Shown one piece after another: positions 45,622 to 54,433 of a stretch of DNA of 64,000 bases. Numbering within the stretch: position 1 is the stretch's first letter; each line of letters begins with the position of its first letter. Both the position numbers and the translations under genes were made by a program. The notes beneath the pieces are model-generated. The model saw nothing but the letters and a program-made list of their open reading frames with translations, searched no databases and had not been told where the DNA came from. Origin of the DNA: Nocardiopsis flavescens (GTDB taxonomy: Bacteria > Actinomycetota > Actinomycetes > Streptosporangiales > Streptosporangiaceae); contig NZ_FQZK01000025.1 of NCBI RefSeq assembly GCF_900141985.1, positions 1 through 64,000 of the forward strand. Direction: 5' to 3'.

Positions 45622-46233
45622 ATGCGCAGTAGTGACCACAGCGAGCACGAGGAGACCCCCGCGCCCCGCCGACGGGTGGCGAGCAACGTCGACGAGGAGC
45701 TGGAGGAGCTGGCCCGCAGGTCCAGGGACGGGGACCCCGTCGCCCTGGACGACCTGCTCCGGCGGATCCAGCCCGAGGTGCTGCGCCGGTGCGCGCGCTT
45801 CCTGCCCTACCGGCAGGACGCGGAGGAGGCGTGCCAGGACGCCCTTCTCCGGGTGGCCCGCAAGATCGACAGCTTCAAGGGCGACTCCCTGTTCACGACC
45901 TGGCTGTACACCGTCGTGTCCAACTCCGCCCGCCAGACCTACCGCTCCATGAAGCGCCGCGCCGCCGAGTTCCCCACCGAGGCCGAGCGGATGCCCCACC
46001 AGCGGGACCCGCGCACCACCAGTGTGATCGCCGGTTCGCGGATCGACCTGCTGGAGGCCCTCGACCAGCTGGAGAAGGACCGCCCCAACCTGGTGGCCCC
46101 GCTGGTCCTGCGCGACCTGTGCCAGATGGACTACAACGAGATCGCCTCGGAGCTGAACCTCGCCCTGGGCACCGTCAAGTCCCGCATCCACCAGGGGCGC
46201 AAGCACGTGCGCAAGTCCCTGGCCGTTACGTGA
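45622..46233 (+). CDS. ECF-type RNA polymerase sigma factor
   Basis: 203 residues from ATG 45622 (GGGAGAGACCAGCC upstream). Sigma region 2: LLRRIQPEVLRRCARFLPYRQDAEEACQDALLRVARKIDSFKGDSLFTTWLYTVVSNSARQTYRS. Region 4 helix-turn-helix: LVLRDLCQMDYNEIASELNLALGTVKSRIHQGRKHVRKSL. No region 3 and no fused anti-sigma domain; no adjacent anti-sigma gene with a zinc motif was seen. An unusual acidic/Arg N-terminal extension precedes region 2. The divergent Ser/Thr kinase could regulate it by phosphorylation, as proposed for some actinobacterial ECFs; that is inference. Confidence 0.88.
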   Translation: MRSSDHSEHEETPAPRRRVASNVDEELEELARRSRDGDPVALDDLLRRIQPEVLRRCARFLPYRQDAEEACQDALLRVARKIDSFKGDSLFTTWLYTVVSNSARQTYRSMKRRAAEFPTEAERMPHQRDPRTTSVIAGSRIDLLEALDQLEKDRPNLVAPLVLRDLCQMDYNEIASELNLALGTVKSRIHQGRKHVRKSLAVT

Positions 46234-46328
46234 CCCCTCGCGGCGAACTACCCTGGACGGTATCCCCGTCGGCACCTCCCGCTTCAGGAGCGTGCTGTCC
46301 TTGATCCAGCTCTGAGAGGTTTTCGCCC

Positions 46329-47090
46329 ATGGGGCTTCGCGACCCCTTGTACTGGCTCTACGAGCGGCGTCTGGAACGCCGGTTGCAGGGTCGGCAGATC
46401 CCCCGGCACGTCGGCGTCGCCATGGACGGCAACCGCCGCTGGGCGAAGAACAGCGGCCTGGCGGAGGCGGCGCAGGGCCACCGGGCCGGAGCGGACAAGA
46501 TCTTCGAGCTCCTCCGCTGGTGCGACGAGATCGGCGTGCAGGTCGTCACCCTCTGGATGCTGTCCACCGACAACATGACGCGCGACGAGGCCGAACTCGG
46601 CGCCCTCGTGCAGATCATCGAGGAGACCATCGCCCGGCTGCGCCAGGAGGGGTGGAACACCCGGCCGGTCGGCGCCCTGGACGTGCTGCCCGCGTCGACC
46701 GCCAGCGCCCTGAAAGAGGCGGAGGAGGCCACATCCGGCAACCCGGGCCTGGTTGTCAACGTCGCCGTCGGGTATGGAGGTAGACGTGAGATCGCCGACG
46801 CGGTTCGGTCGCTCCTCCACGAGGAGGCGGCCAAGGGCACCGGTATCCAGGAGCTCGCCGAGCGCCTGGACATCGCCGACATCGCCCGGCACCTCTACAC
46901 GCGCGGCCAGCCCGACCCGGACCTGCTCATCCGCACGTCCGGGGAGCAGCGCCTGTCCGGCTTCATGCTGTGGCAGAGCGTGCACTCGGAGTTCTACTTC
47001 TGCGAGGTCTTCTGGCCTGCCTTCCGCAGGGTGGACTTTTTGCGTGCTTTGCGCTCCTACGGCGCGCGCAACCGTCGCTACGGTTCCTGA
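46329..47090 (+). CDS. uppS: cis-Prenyltransferase (UppS family, short-chain type)
   Basis: 253 residues; ATG 46329 is 9 nt after GAGAGG. Condenses isopentenyl diphosphate onto an allylic primer in the cis configuration for polyprenyl carrier synthesis. Motifs: GVAMDGNRRWAKN with catalytic Asp33, GHRAGADKI, LWMLSTDNMTRD, VGYGGRREI, and RTSGEQRLSGFMLWQSVHSEFYFCEVFWP (active-site Arg/Ser). The gene order near phoH matches mycobacterial Rv1086, which makes (Z,E)-farnesyl diphosphate, and the STDN and SGEQRLS variants are consistent with that group, so it may be the short-chain synthase rather than the decaprenyl or undecaprenyl synthase. Confidence 0.92.
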   Translation: MGLRDPLYWLYERRLERRLQGRQIPRHVGVAMDGNRRWAKNSGLAEAAQGHRAGADKIFELLRWCDEIGVQVVTLWMLSTDNMTRDEAELGALVQIIEETIARLRQEGWNTRPVGALDVLPASTASALKEAEEATSGNPGLVVNVAVGYGGRREIADAVRSLLHEEAAKGTGIQELAERLDIADIARHLYTRGQPDPDLLIRTSGEQRLSGFMLWQSVHSEFYFCEVFWPAFRRVDFLRALRSYGARNRRYGS

Positions 47091-47357
47091 ACCCGCTTTC
47101 CCGCCAGGGCACGGCCGCTTAACACGGTGTTCACCCCACCGGGCGGAAACGGGCTGGAAATCCGGTTCCCGGACGCGTAGCTTCGGAAGAAGCGGGTGGC
47201 GTTCGTCCACCCGTTCGGGAGGCCCCGGCTCATTGATCCCCTCCGCCACCGCGGAACGTCAACGAGGAGGGCCGGACCCGGCCCTGTGGGGCCTGGTCCC
47301 GGTCCTCCATGATCCCGTGACAGTGGGGCGCCCCCGCGGCGCCCAAGGGGAGAACGA
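47091..47357 (+). promoter_or_regulatory. Leader/promoter region of phoH
   Basis: 267 nt without a gene; GGGGAGAACGA gives a good ribosome site for GTG 47358. The stretch 47123-47190 is less GC-rich and holds GCGTAGCTTCGG, a possible -10. In mycobacteria a small antitoxin-like ORF precedes phoH2; I see no equivalent with coding character here. Confidence 0.35.
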
Positions 47358-48707
47358 GTGGCTAGTTCCTCGACCGATCGCCGTGACATCCAGCCCCCCT
47401 GCGCCCCCTCCGGGGAAGCGGGAGAGGACCGGCGCGTCTACGTGCTCGACACCAGTGTCCTGCTCGCCGACCCGCTGGCCCTGACCAGGTTCGCCGAGCA
47501 CGAGGTGGTCATCCCCGTGGTGGTGATCACCGAACTGGAGAGCAAGCGGCACCACCCGGAACTCGGGTACTTCGCCCGCAACGCGCTGCGCTTCCTCGAC
47601 GACCTGCGGGTCGCCAACGGCCGCCTGGACGTCCCGGTACCGGTGAACGACCTCGGCGGCACCCTGCGGGTCGAGCTCAACCACAGCGATCCGGAGATCC
47701 TCCCGGCCGGTTTCCGGCTGGGGGACAACGACACCCGGATCCTGACGGTCGCGCGCAACCTGCAGGAGGACGGCGGCGACGTCGTGCTGGTCAGCAAGGA
47801 CCTGCCGATGCGCATCAAGGCCTCCTCGATCGGCCTGACGGCCGACGAGTACCGGGCCGAGCTGGCGATCGAGCACGGGTGGACGGGCATGGCCGAGCTG
47901 GACGTGGCCGCCCACCAGGTCTCGGAGCTGTTCGAGCACGGCGCCACCGACATCGAGCCGGCCCGCGAACTCCCCTGCCACACCGGGCTGGTGCTGGTCT
48001 CCGAACGCGGCAAGGCGCTGGGACGGGTCCGTCCGGACAAGTCGGTGCGCCTGGTGCGCGGCGACCGCGACGTGTTCGGCCTGCACGGCCGCAGCGCCGA
48101 GCAGCGCATCGCCCTGGACCTGCTCACCGACCCCGAGGTGGGCATCGTCTCCCTGGGCGGCCGGGCCGGGACGGGCAAGTCGGCGCTGGCGCTCTGCGCC
48201 GGGCTGGAGGCCGTCCTGGAGCGCCGCCAGCACCGCAAGGTGATGGTGTTCCGCCCGCTGTACGCGGTCGGCGGCCAGGAGCTCGGCTACCTCCCCGGCA
48301 CCGAGAACGACAAGATGAACCCGTGGGGCCAGGCGGTGCACGACACCCTGTCCGCGGTCACCAGCGAGGACGTCATCGAGGAGATCGTCGACCGCGGGAT
48401 GCTGGAGGTCCTGCCGCTCACCCACATCCGCGGCCGGTCGCTGCACGACGCGTTCGTCATCGTCGACGAGGCGCAGTCGCTGGAGCGCGGGGTGCTGCTC
48501 ACCGTGCTGTCGCGGCTGGGCGAGAACTCGCGGGTGGTCCTCACCCACGACATCGCCCAGCGGGACAACCTGCGGGTCGGCCGCCACGACGGCGTCGTCG
48601 CGGTGATCGAGAAGCTCAAGGGGCACCCGCTGTTCGCGCACATCACGCTGAACCGTTCGGAGCGCTCCCCGATCGCGGCCCTGGTCACGGAGATGCTGGA
48701 GAACTAG
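47358..48707 (+). CDS. phoH: PIN-PhoH fusion protein (PhoH2 type)
   Basis: 449 residues. N-terminal PIN nuclease domain (about 30-165): YVLDTSVLLADPLALTRF with the first catalytic Asp, VVVITELESKR, DNDTRILTVARNL and VVLVSKDLPMRIKA (acidic cluster). The C-terminal PhoH P-loop ATPase (about 245-445) has GGRAGTGKSALAL (Walker A near 270), PVGGQELGYLPGTENDKMNPW-type RPLYAVGGQELGYLPG, VDEAQSLERG (Walker B near 368) and the sensor VVLTHDIAQRDN. Related mycobacterial PhoH2 is an ATP-dependent RNA helicase and RNase. Followed by a terminator hairpin at 48718-48750. Confidence 0.94.
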   Translation: MASSSTDRRDIQPPCAPSGEAGEDRRVYVLDTSVLLADPLALTRFAEHEVVIPVVVITELESKRHHPELGYFARNALRFLDDLRVANGRLDVPVPVNDLGGTLRVELNHSDPEILPAGFRLGDNDTRILTVARNLQEDGGDVVLVSKDLPMRIKASSIGLTADEYRAELAIEHGWTGMAELDVAAHQVSELFEHGATDIEPARELPCHTGLVLVSERGKALGRVRPDKSVRLVRGDRDVFGLHGRSAEQRIALDLLTDPEVGIVSLGGRAGTGKSALALCAGLEAVLERRQHRKVMVFRPLYAVGGQELGYLPGTENDKMNPWGQAVHDTLSAVTSEDVIEEIVDRGMLEVLPLTHIRGRSLHDAFVIVDEAQSLERGVLLTVLSRLGENSRVVLTHDIAQRDNLRVGRHDGVVAVIEKLKGHPLFAHITLNRSERSPIAALVTEMLEN

Positions 48708-48717
48708 CGCCGGGCGA

Positions 48718-48750
48718 GGGCGGCCCGTCCCCGGTCGGGGCGGGCCGCCC
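48718..48750 (+). terminator. Terminator after phoH
   Basis: Hairpin GGGCGGCCCG-T-CCCC / GGGG-CGGGCCGCCC with a single bulged T and a GGTC-type loop, 11 nt past the stop. Confidence 0.7.
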
Positions 48751-48833
48751 TTCGCGCGTTCCCCGGCGGCGCGTTCCGGCCGGCGCGCGCCCGCCGGCCG
48801 GTGCAGCGCGCCGGACCACGCGTGCCCCGCCGC

Positions 48834-51800
48834 TCAGCGCATGCCGCCGATGAAGTGCCCGAACCGGCGCACCCGCTCCAGGTTGGCCTCGTAGCGGGCG
48901 CCGACCAGCAGCAGCAGCGCGCCGACCACGGCGAACGGAACCCAGTTGGGCAGCAGCCGTCCCAGGTCCCACAGCGGCGGGCCGAACGCCCGCAGCGCCG
49001 CGGACGCCAGGGTGAGGCCGCCGATGACCAGCGCCGCCTGGCTCCGGGCCCGCAGGCCCCACAGCACCACGGCCAGCGCCGCCGCCAGCAGCACGGGCAC
49101 CCGCCACGGCGTGTCCTCGCCCGCCAGCACCGTGCCCAGGCCGGGCAGGAGCAGCAGGCACAGGCCGCCGGACAGGGACGCCCAGCTCGACGGGGTCCGC
49201 TCCGCCTTGCGGGCCCACTCCCAGCCGACGACCAGGGCGGCCAGGGCGGGGAGCGCGGTGTAGGCCTCGGGGACCGTCACGTTCCAGGAGGCCAGCGCGG
49301 TCCACAGGGCCGCCATCATCAGCAGCGCGCCGACCGCGGCCGCCCACCGGCGCTCCGGCCGGGCCGCGGTGGCCAGGGCGACCACCCCGACGACCGCCAG
49401 CGCCAGCGCCACGATCCCGCCGTGCGCGCCGTGGACCACGGAGACGCACAGCGCCACCGCCGCCCACAGCGCGGCCGGGACCTCGGCGGCCTCCACCAGC
49501 GGCGAGCGCATCCGCGGCGCGACCGCGGCCACCCCCGCCACCAGGGCCAGGGGCGCCAGCGCCGCGTACTCGGCCGGCGCGTCCAGGAGCAGGGCGAGCG
49601 TGAACGCGAACCCGCCGGTGGCCGCGGTGGCCGCGGCCGTGGCCGCCACCGCGGGCGGCACGGTGCGGGCCAGAGCCGCCACCGCCGAACCCAGCAGGGC
49701 CACCGCCAGCAGGACGGCGATGGTCGCGTGCCGCTCGGCCAGGGACCAGCCCAGCGCCTGGGCCAGGACCAGCAGCCCGGTGAGCCCGGGCAGCCAGGAG
49801 AAGGCCCGGTCCCGGGACAGCGCCGACCACAGGGCCGGACCGGAGGCGACCGCGACCGACACCGCCAGCGCGAGAGCGAAGGGGGCGCCCGCGAGCACCG
49901 CGACCGGCACCAGGGCGGGCGGGGCGGCCAGCGCCGCCGCGTGCCCGGTCCACCGGCGCGCGGTCAGGGAGACCGCGGCGACCGCGGCGGCACCCGCGGC
50001 CAGGACGCCCAGGGCGATCAGCGGATCGGGCCGGTCGCCCAGGTCCAGGAACACGTACGCGGCGTCGAGCAGCGCCCGCGGGGGGGCTTGCGCCACCCCG
50101 TACCGCCAGGAGACTGGAACCAGGGCGACGGCGGCCGACGTCCCGGCCGCCAGCGGCGCCGCGCCGGCCAGCAGCAGGCCGGCCGCTGTGAGCACCCGCG
50201 CCCCGGTCCTGTCGCCGAGCACCAGGGCCGTCGGACCGAGCAGGACGGCCACCGCGGCCAGCAGCCACCAGGCGGTCGGCCCGGCGCCCCCGGTCGCGGC
50301 GCCCGCCAGGCACACCGCCCAGGCGAGCGCCGCCGCGCCCCCGGTCCCCAGCGCCACCCCGAACGCGGTGTCCACCCGCGGCCCCGCGGCGCGGGCCGCC
50401 GGGCCCGTGGCGGCCGCACCGTCCACCGGGTGCGGGGGCGCGTCCGCGCGGCGGCAGAGCAGCGCGCAGCCCAGGGCCGCCGCCGTCGCCACCAGGACCA
50501 CGATCAGCGTCGTGTGCCGCTCGGGCAGCGCCCACAGCAGCGCCGCCGCCAGGGTGAGCGGACCGGTCAGGGCCGGGACCCACGCCGTGCGCCCGCGCGC
50601 CGCCGCGGCGGCCAGCGCGAGCAGCGCGCCCACCGCCGCCGCCCACAGGACGGCCACGACGAAGGGCGCGCCCAGCAGCACCGGCAGCGGTACCAGGGCG
50701 GGCGGGGCCACCAGCGCCGCGGCGGGCAGGAGCAGGCGGCGGTCGGCGATCCCGACCAGGACCACCGCCAGCGCTCCGGCCAGCAGCACGCCGGCGGCCT
50801 GGGCGGGCCCGCCCGCAACGGGCCAGCCGAGCGCCGCGAACGCCGGGGCGAGCATCGCCTCCGGGGGAGCGGCCCAGGCCGGGACGGCGCCCGCGCCGGC
50901 CCACAGGCCCTCGCCCGGCAGCGCCAGCAGCGGAACCAGGGGCAGGAGCAGCAGGCCGAACACGGTGAACACGGGCCGGGCGTCGGGGGCGCCCGGCGCG
51001 GTCGACGGCGGCGGGGTGCGGCCCAGCACCAGCGCGGTCACCCCGCTGAGCAGCACGGCGGCGGCCGTCCACCACCGGCCCTGCTCGGGCATCGCCCCGA
51101 GGGCCAGGGCCGCCCACGAGGCGGCCCAGGCCGGCAGGGCCACCGCCCACAGGGCCAGACCGGCCCCGTACAGGGCCCGGCCCGGCACCGCCGGGGCGGG
51201 GGAGCCGGGGACGGGGGACGGCGCGGGCGTTCCGGCCCCGGGGACCCGGCGCCGCAGGAGCAGCAGGGCCAGCAGGCCGATCACGCCGACGGCGGGCAGT
51301 ACCACCGCGAAGGTCCAGAACAGCGCCGAGGACCACAGCAGGGCGGTGACCGCGGTCGCCACACCGGCCGCGGCGAACGCCCACGCGTGGGAGCGGGGCG
51401 GCGCGGCCGAGGCCGGCGCCCCGGGCCCGGCCGGGGACGGCACGGGGAGCAGGGCCGGCGCCAGGACCAGGGCCGCGCCCAGGCACAGCGCCCAGCCGAC
51501 CGCCACCGGGTGCGGAAGGGACAGCAGCACCGCGGGGGCGAGCAGCACCGGCGGGGCCGCCAGCGCCGCCACCGTCGGCAGCAGGTCGCGGCGCAGCAGC
51601 GCGCACACCCCGGCGGCCAGGGCCGCGGCGACCGCGACCGCCGCCAGGTAGGGCAGGCTCTCCGGCCAGGCCGTTCCGGGCCCGTCGGCCCCCAGCAGCA
51701 CGGTCGCGGGAGCGTCCGTCCCGCCCGGGCGCCACGGCGCACCGAAGGGCAGGCGGGGCAGCACCGGCAGGTCGGCCGGGCCCGCGGCCAGCGGGACCAG

Positions 51801-52925
51801 CGCCAGGGCGGCGACCGCGGGCGGAACCGCCGCGCGCCCGTACCCGGGTGCCCGCGACAGCGCCAGCCAGGCCGCCCCGCACAGCAGCAGCGCCAGGGCT
51901 AGGCCCCACCAGCCCGGCGGGTCCGACCGGGGGACGGCGAACACCAGCAGGGCGGACGTCGCGGTGGTGACGACGGTGAGGACCACCGACAGCACGGTCA
52001 GCGTCAGGCGGGGCGCGTCCCCGCCCGCGGGCCGGACCGCGTGCGCCACCGCCAGGTCGGCCAGTCCGGTGGCGGCCAGGACCGCCAGGATCCACGGGAA
52101 GGGATCGCCCACCGGGAGCGCGAAGAGCAGCAGCAGGGGCACCGGCTGCACGGCCACCGCGGCCAGGATCCGCGGGGCGCGCAGCGGCACCAGCAGCGGG
52201 TAGAGCGCCATGAGCGCGGCGATGACCGCCAGCGCCGCGGCCGAGTATCCGGGCCCCTCGGGCAGGCTCTCGGGCATGAGCAGCCACAGTGCCAGCGCGT
52301 CGATGCCCAGCAGCGCGGCGGCCAGCACGCCGAAGGTCTCGGCGGTGGCGCGCAGGCCCCGCCGGTGGAGCGGCAGGGCCACCAGCGCGAACGCGACGGT
52401 GGTCGCCCCGAGCACCAGGGCCCGGGCGCCGGTCCCCATGTCGCTCCAGGTCCAGATGGCGAACACCAGCGCCGAGATGCCGATGAGCAGCCCGCCCAGG
52501 CCCAGGATGACGTTCTGGGCGGAGCGGCGGCGCATCTCGCCGTCGATCCGGGGCGGTGCGGACGCGGCGGCGTGCGCCGGGGCCGGGTGCGCGGGGGCCG
52601 GGTGCGCGGGACGGAACGGGGAGGCGGGACCCGCGGCCGGGGGGACGGCGGCCGCGGACACCGCCGCGGGGGCGGCCCGGCGGGAGGCCTCGCGCAGCGC
52701 GTGCAGCAGGCCGGCGCGCTCGCCGCGCAGCCGGCGCAGGTGCTCGTCGGCCCGGCCGATCTCGGTGTCCACCTCCCACAGGCGCTGGGCGAGGGGGCCG
52801 GTGAGCGCCAGTCCGCACCGGGCGCAGGCGGCGGCGCCCGGGACCAGGGGGGACCGGCAGTCCGGGCAGCGCAGGGGAGGCCCCGCGGACTGCGGCGGGG
52901 ATGCTGTGACGTCCATGTTCGCCAT
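48834..52925 (-). CDS. Giant polytopic membrane protein, SCO7613 C-terminal-domain type
   Basis: 1363 residues from ATG 52925 (GGAGACAGG upstream). N-terminal zinc ribbon CPDC-x10-CARC (Cys20, 23, 34, 37) and a short coiled coil (about 50-85: LWEVDTEIGRADEHLRRLRGERAGLLHALREA). A Pro/Ala linker follows, then about 35-40 hydrophobic segments to the end. Matches the actinomycete SCO7613 C-terminal-domain membrane family; no function is established. The membrane part contains an internal duplication of ~260-residue period (see findings). Ala/Leu content is extreme. It stands alone between terminators, converging with phoH. The zinc ribbon suggests nucleic-acid or protein contact on the cytoplasmic face. 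Confidence 0.85.
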   Translation of the reverse strand: MANMDVTASPPQSAGPPLRCPDCRSPLVPGAAACARCGLALTGPLAQRLWEVDTEIGRADEHLRRLRGERAGLLHALREASRRAAPAAVSAAAVPPAAGPASPFRPAHPAPAHPAPAHAAASAPPRIDGEMRRRSAQNVILGLGGLLIGISALVFAIWTWSDMGTGARALVLGATTVAFALVALPLHRRGLRATAETFGVLAAALLGIDALALWLLMPESLPEGPGYSAAALAVIAALMALYPLLVPLRAPRILAAVAVQPVPLLLLFALPVGDPFPWILAVLAATGLADLAVAHAVRPAGGDAPRLTLTVLSVVLTVVTTATSALLVFAVPRSDPPGWWGLALALLLCGAAWLALSRAPGYGRAAVPPAVAALALVPLAAGPADLPVLPRLPFGAPWRPGGTDAPATVLLGADGPGTAWPESLPYLAAVAVAAALAAGVCALLRRDLLPTVAALAAPPVLLAPAVLLSLPHPVAVGWALCLGAALVLAPALLPVPSPAGPGAPASAAPPRSHAWAFAAAGVATAVTALLWSSALFWTFAVVLPAVGVIGLLALLLLRRRVPGAGTPAPSPVPGSPAPAVPGRALYGAGLALWAVALPAWAASWAALALGAMPEQGRWWTAAAVLLSGVTALVLGRTPPPSTAPGAPDARPVFTVFGLLLLPLVPLLALPGEGLWAGAGAVPAWAAPPEAMLAPAFAALGWPVAGGPAQAAGVLLAGALAVVLVGIADRRLLLPAAALVAPPALVPLPVLLGAPFVVAVLWAAAVGALLALAAAAARGRTAWVPALTGPLTLAAALLWALPERHTTLIVVLVATAAALGCALLCRRADAPPHPVDGAAATGPAARAAGPRVDTAFGVALGTGGAAALAWAVCLAGAATGGAGPTAWWLLAAVAVLLGPTALVLGDRTGARVLTAAGLLLAGAAPLAAGTSAAVALVPVSWRYGVAQAPPRALLDAAYVFLDLGDRPDPLIALGVLAAGAAAVAAVSLTARRWTGHAAALAAPPALVPVAVLAGAPFALALAVSVAVASGPALWSALSRDRAFSWLPGLTGLLVLAQALGWSLAERHATIAVLLAVALLGSAVAALARTVPPAVAATAAATAATGGFAFTLALLLDAPAEYAALAPLALVAGVAAVAPRMRSPLVEAAEVPAALWAAVALCVSVVHGAHGGIVALALAVVGVVALATAARPERRWAAAVGALLMMAALWTALASWNVTVPEAYTALPALAALVVGWEWARKAERTPSSWASLSGGLCLLLLPGLGTVLAGEDTPWRVPVLLAAALAVVLWGLRARSQAALVIGGLTLASAALRAFGPPLWDLGRLLPNWVPFAVVGALLLLVGARYEANLERVRRFGHFIGGMR

Positions 52926-53342
52926 CCTGTCTCCGGACCCCGACGAGCGCATCCGTACGCGTACTCAGACACGGTCGGCGGTACCGGCCGCGGCGGGGGC
53001 CGCGGCCGGGAGGGTCCGGGCCCGTCGTGGGGCCGCCCCGACCGTCCGTTGACCCTTCGTGTCCCCGGACTGGTCAGGAGCCGGCAATGCGGACACTTTA
53101 TGTGATGTGAGTCAAGACACAGCATCTATGGCGTTACGCGGTCGTGATGATGGTGCAGGCTGAACCCGCTGCACAGAGCACCCCCACCGTGCGGACCCGC
53201 CGTGCGGACGGAGCGCGATCGCGACCGTCCCCCCTTCTTTCCGGTGGCCGAGGCCGACGGCGGAGATCCACCCCACGCGCGGACCCCCGGATGCCCGGGC
53301 GTCCCCTCCGGCGCGTGCGGCCGTCTACGCGAAAGGGCGATC
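52926..53342. other. Intergenic region with two divergent promoters
   Basis: 417 nt. The stretch 53090-53120 (TTTATGTGATGTGAGTCAAG) is clearly AT-rich against its surroundings and is the best promoter zone. The remainder is GC-rich sequence with no recognisable gene, riboswitch or strong palindrome. Open frames through it look like chance absence of stops. Confidence 0.4.
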
Positions 53343-53681
53343 TTGCCACTCCCGTACATCCCACCGTGCCGCGCGGGCCCCCGCGGTGCCGCGGCCCCCG
53401 CCGGCACCGGCGCCCCCGACCCCCGAGACGCCGCCTCGGCGGCCCCGCCCGCGGAGTCGGCGCGGGCCCCACGGACGCGGGGGGACGACGGCTCCTCCCG
53501 GACCCCGGCCGAGGCCTGCGGGACCCCCCGGCCCCTCCCCGGCGACGAGGCGGCCTCCCGCGGCCCGGACCGGCGGACCGACCCCGCCACCCGGACCGCC
53601 CGGGGCATCGACCACATCGGGGACCGCTACGGGACCCCGTGCGGCGCCCGGGCCCACCCCCGGGCGAACAACTGGTATTAA
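53343..53681 (+). pseudogene. Decayed paralog of the adjacent transglycosylase-like gene
   Basis: From about 53490 to the TAA at 53679, one frame reads GSSRTPAEACGTPRPLPG..., DRRTDPATRTARGIDHIGDRYGTPC and ends AHPRANNWY. This aligns over ~60 residues, with the stop at the same place, to the intact gene 44 nt downstream (PSSGAYGIPQSLPG, DWRTNPATQIAWGIDYIKGRYGTPC, AHSQSVGWY). The catalytic-Glu segment (EGWPESEFTDCLQPLWQKESNW) is absent, and Trp, Ile and Gln codons have become Arg, Thr and Arg, typical of GC drift without selection. GCGAAAGGGCGATC-TTG at 53343 resembles the intact gene's start, so the 5' boundary is a guess. Best explained as a tandem duplicate in decay. Confidence 0.65.
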
Positions 53682-53724
53682 TGGGGACTTCCCGCCCCAT
53701 GACCCCCTCTTGGGAAAGGCAACC

Positions 53725-54372
53725 GTGTTACTGAACCGCATGTCGCTGCGCAGCACGGCGGCCGTCGGTGCGGCCACCCTCGTCGCAGGCGCGACGTTCG
53801 CCGTCTCCGCGTTCGCGGACGAGGGCGTCGACCCGGAGGTGGCGGCCGGCGCCGTCCTTCCGGTCGAGGAGGAGGCCCCCGCCGACGAGGCCGCCGAGGA
53901 CGAGTTCTTCTCCTCCTCCGAGCAGCCGTCCGAGGAAGAGATCGAGGCCGCCCGCCAGGAGGCCCGCGCCGAGCGCGACGCCGCCGTCGGCTCCCGCACC
54001 CAGTCCTCCGCCTCCGAGGGCCAGGACGTCGAGGAGGAGCCGGAGGAGCCCGAGGAGCCCGTTTTCACGGGAGACGCCCAGGGCCTGGCCCTGGACATGG
54101 TCGTCGCCGAGGGCTGGCCGGAGAGCGAGTTCACCGACTGCCTCCAGCCCCTGTGGCAGAAGGAGAGCAACTGGAACCACCTGGCCGAGAACCCCAGCTC
54201 CGGGGCCTACGGCATCCCCCAGTCCCTCCCCGGTAGCAAGATGGAGTCCCACGGGTCGGACTGGCGGACCAACCCCGCCACCCAGATCGCCTGGGGCATC
54301 GACTACATCAAGGGCCGCTACGGCACGCCCTGCTCGGCCTGGGCCCACTCCCAGTCCGTCGGCTGGTACTGA
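53725..54372 (+). CDS. Secreted transglycosylase-like protein (lysozyme-like C-terminus)
   Basis: 215 residues from GTG 53725, which lies 5 nt after GGGAAAGGC; ATG 53740 is an alternative. Signal peptide STAAVGAATLVAGATFAVSAFA. Residues about 45-112 are an acidic, Glu/Ala-rich linker (likely coiled). The C-terminal ~90 residues are a lysozyme-like domain: ALDMVVAEGWPESEFTDCLQPLWQKESNWNHLAEN with the catalytic Glu in KESNW, then SSGAYGIPQSLPGSKM, NPATQIAWGIDYIKGRYGTPCSAWAH. Two cysteines (TDC, TPC) may form a disulfide. Probably cleaves or remodels peptidoglycan. The second codon is TTA, the rare leucine codon. A decayed duplicate lies immediately upstream. Confidence 0.87.
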   Translation: MLLNRMSLRSTAAVGAATLVAGATFAVSAFADEGVDPEVAAGAVLPVEEEAPADEAAEDEFFSSSEQPSEEEIEAARQEARAERDAAVGSRTQSSASEGQDVEEEPEEPEEPVFTGDAQGLALDMVVAEGWPESEFTDCLQPLWQKESNWNHLAENPSSGAYGIPQSLPGSKMESHGSDWRTNPATQIAWGIDYIKGRYGTPCSAWAHSQSVGWY

Positions 54373-54386
54373 CCCCGGTACGCGGA

Positions 54387-54414
54387 ACGGCCCCCGGCGT
54401 TCGCCGGGGGCCGT
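54387..54414. terminator. Terminator between transglycosylase and kinase genes
   Basis: 12-bp perfect stem ACGGCCCCCGGC / GCCGGGGGCCGT with loop GTTC, between convergent stops. Confidence 0.8.
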
Positions 54415-54433
54415 CGCCGTGTCCGGGACCGGG

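Noticed and set aside
47091..47357. Small antitoxin-like gene before phoH
   Set aside because: Mycobacteria have one, but no frame here shows start, ribosome site and coding bias.
53202..53342. Extension of the decayed transglycosylase copy back to GTG 53202
   Set aside because: Sequence is Pro/Arg/Asp-rich with no similarity to the intact gene's signal peptide.
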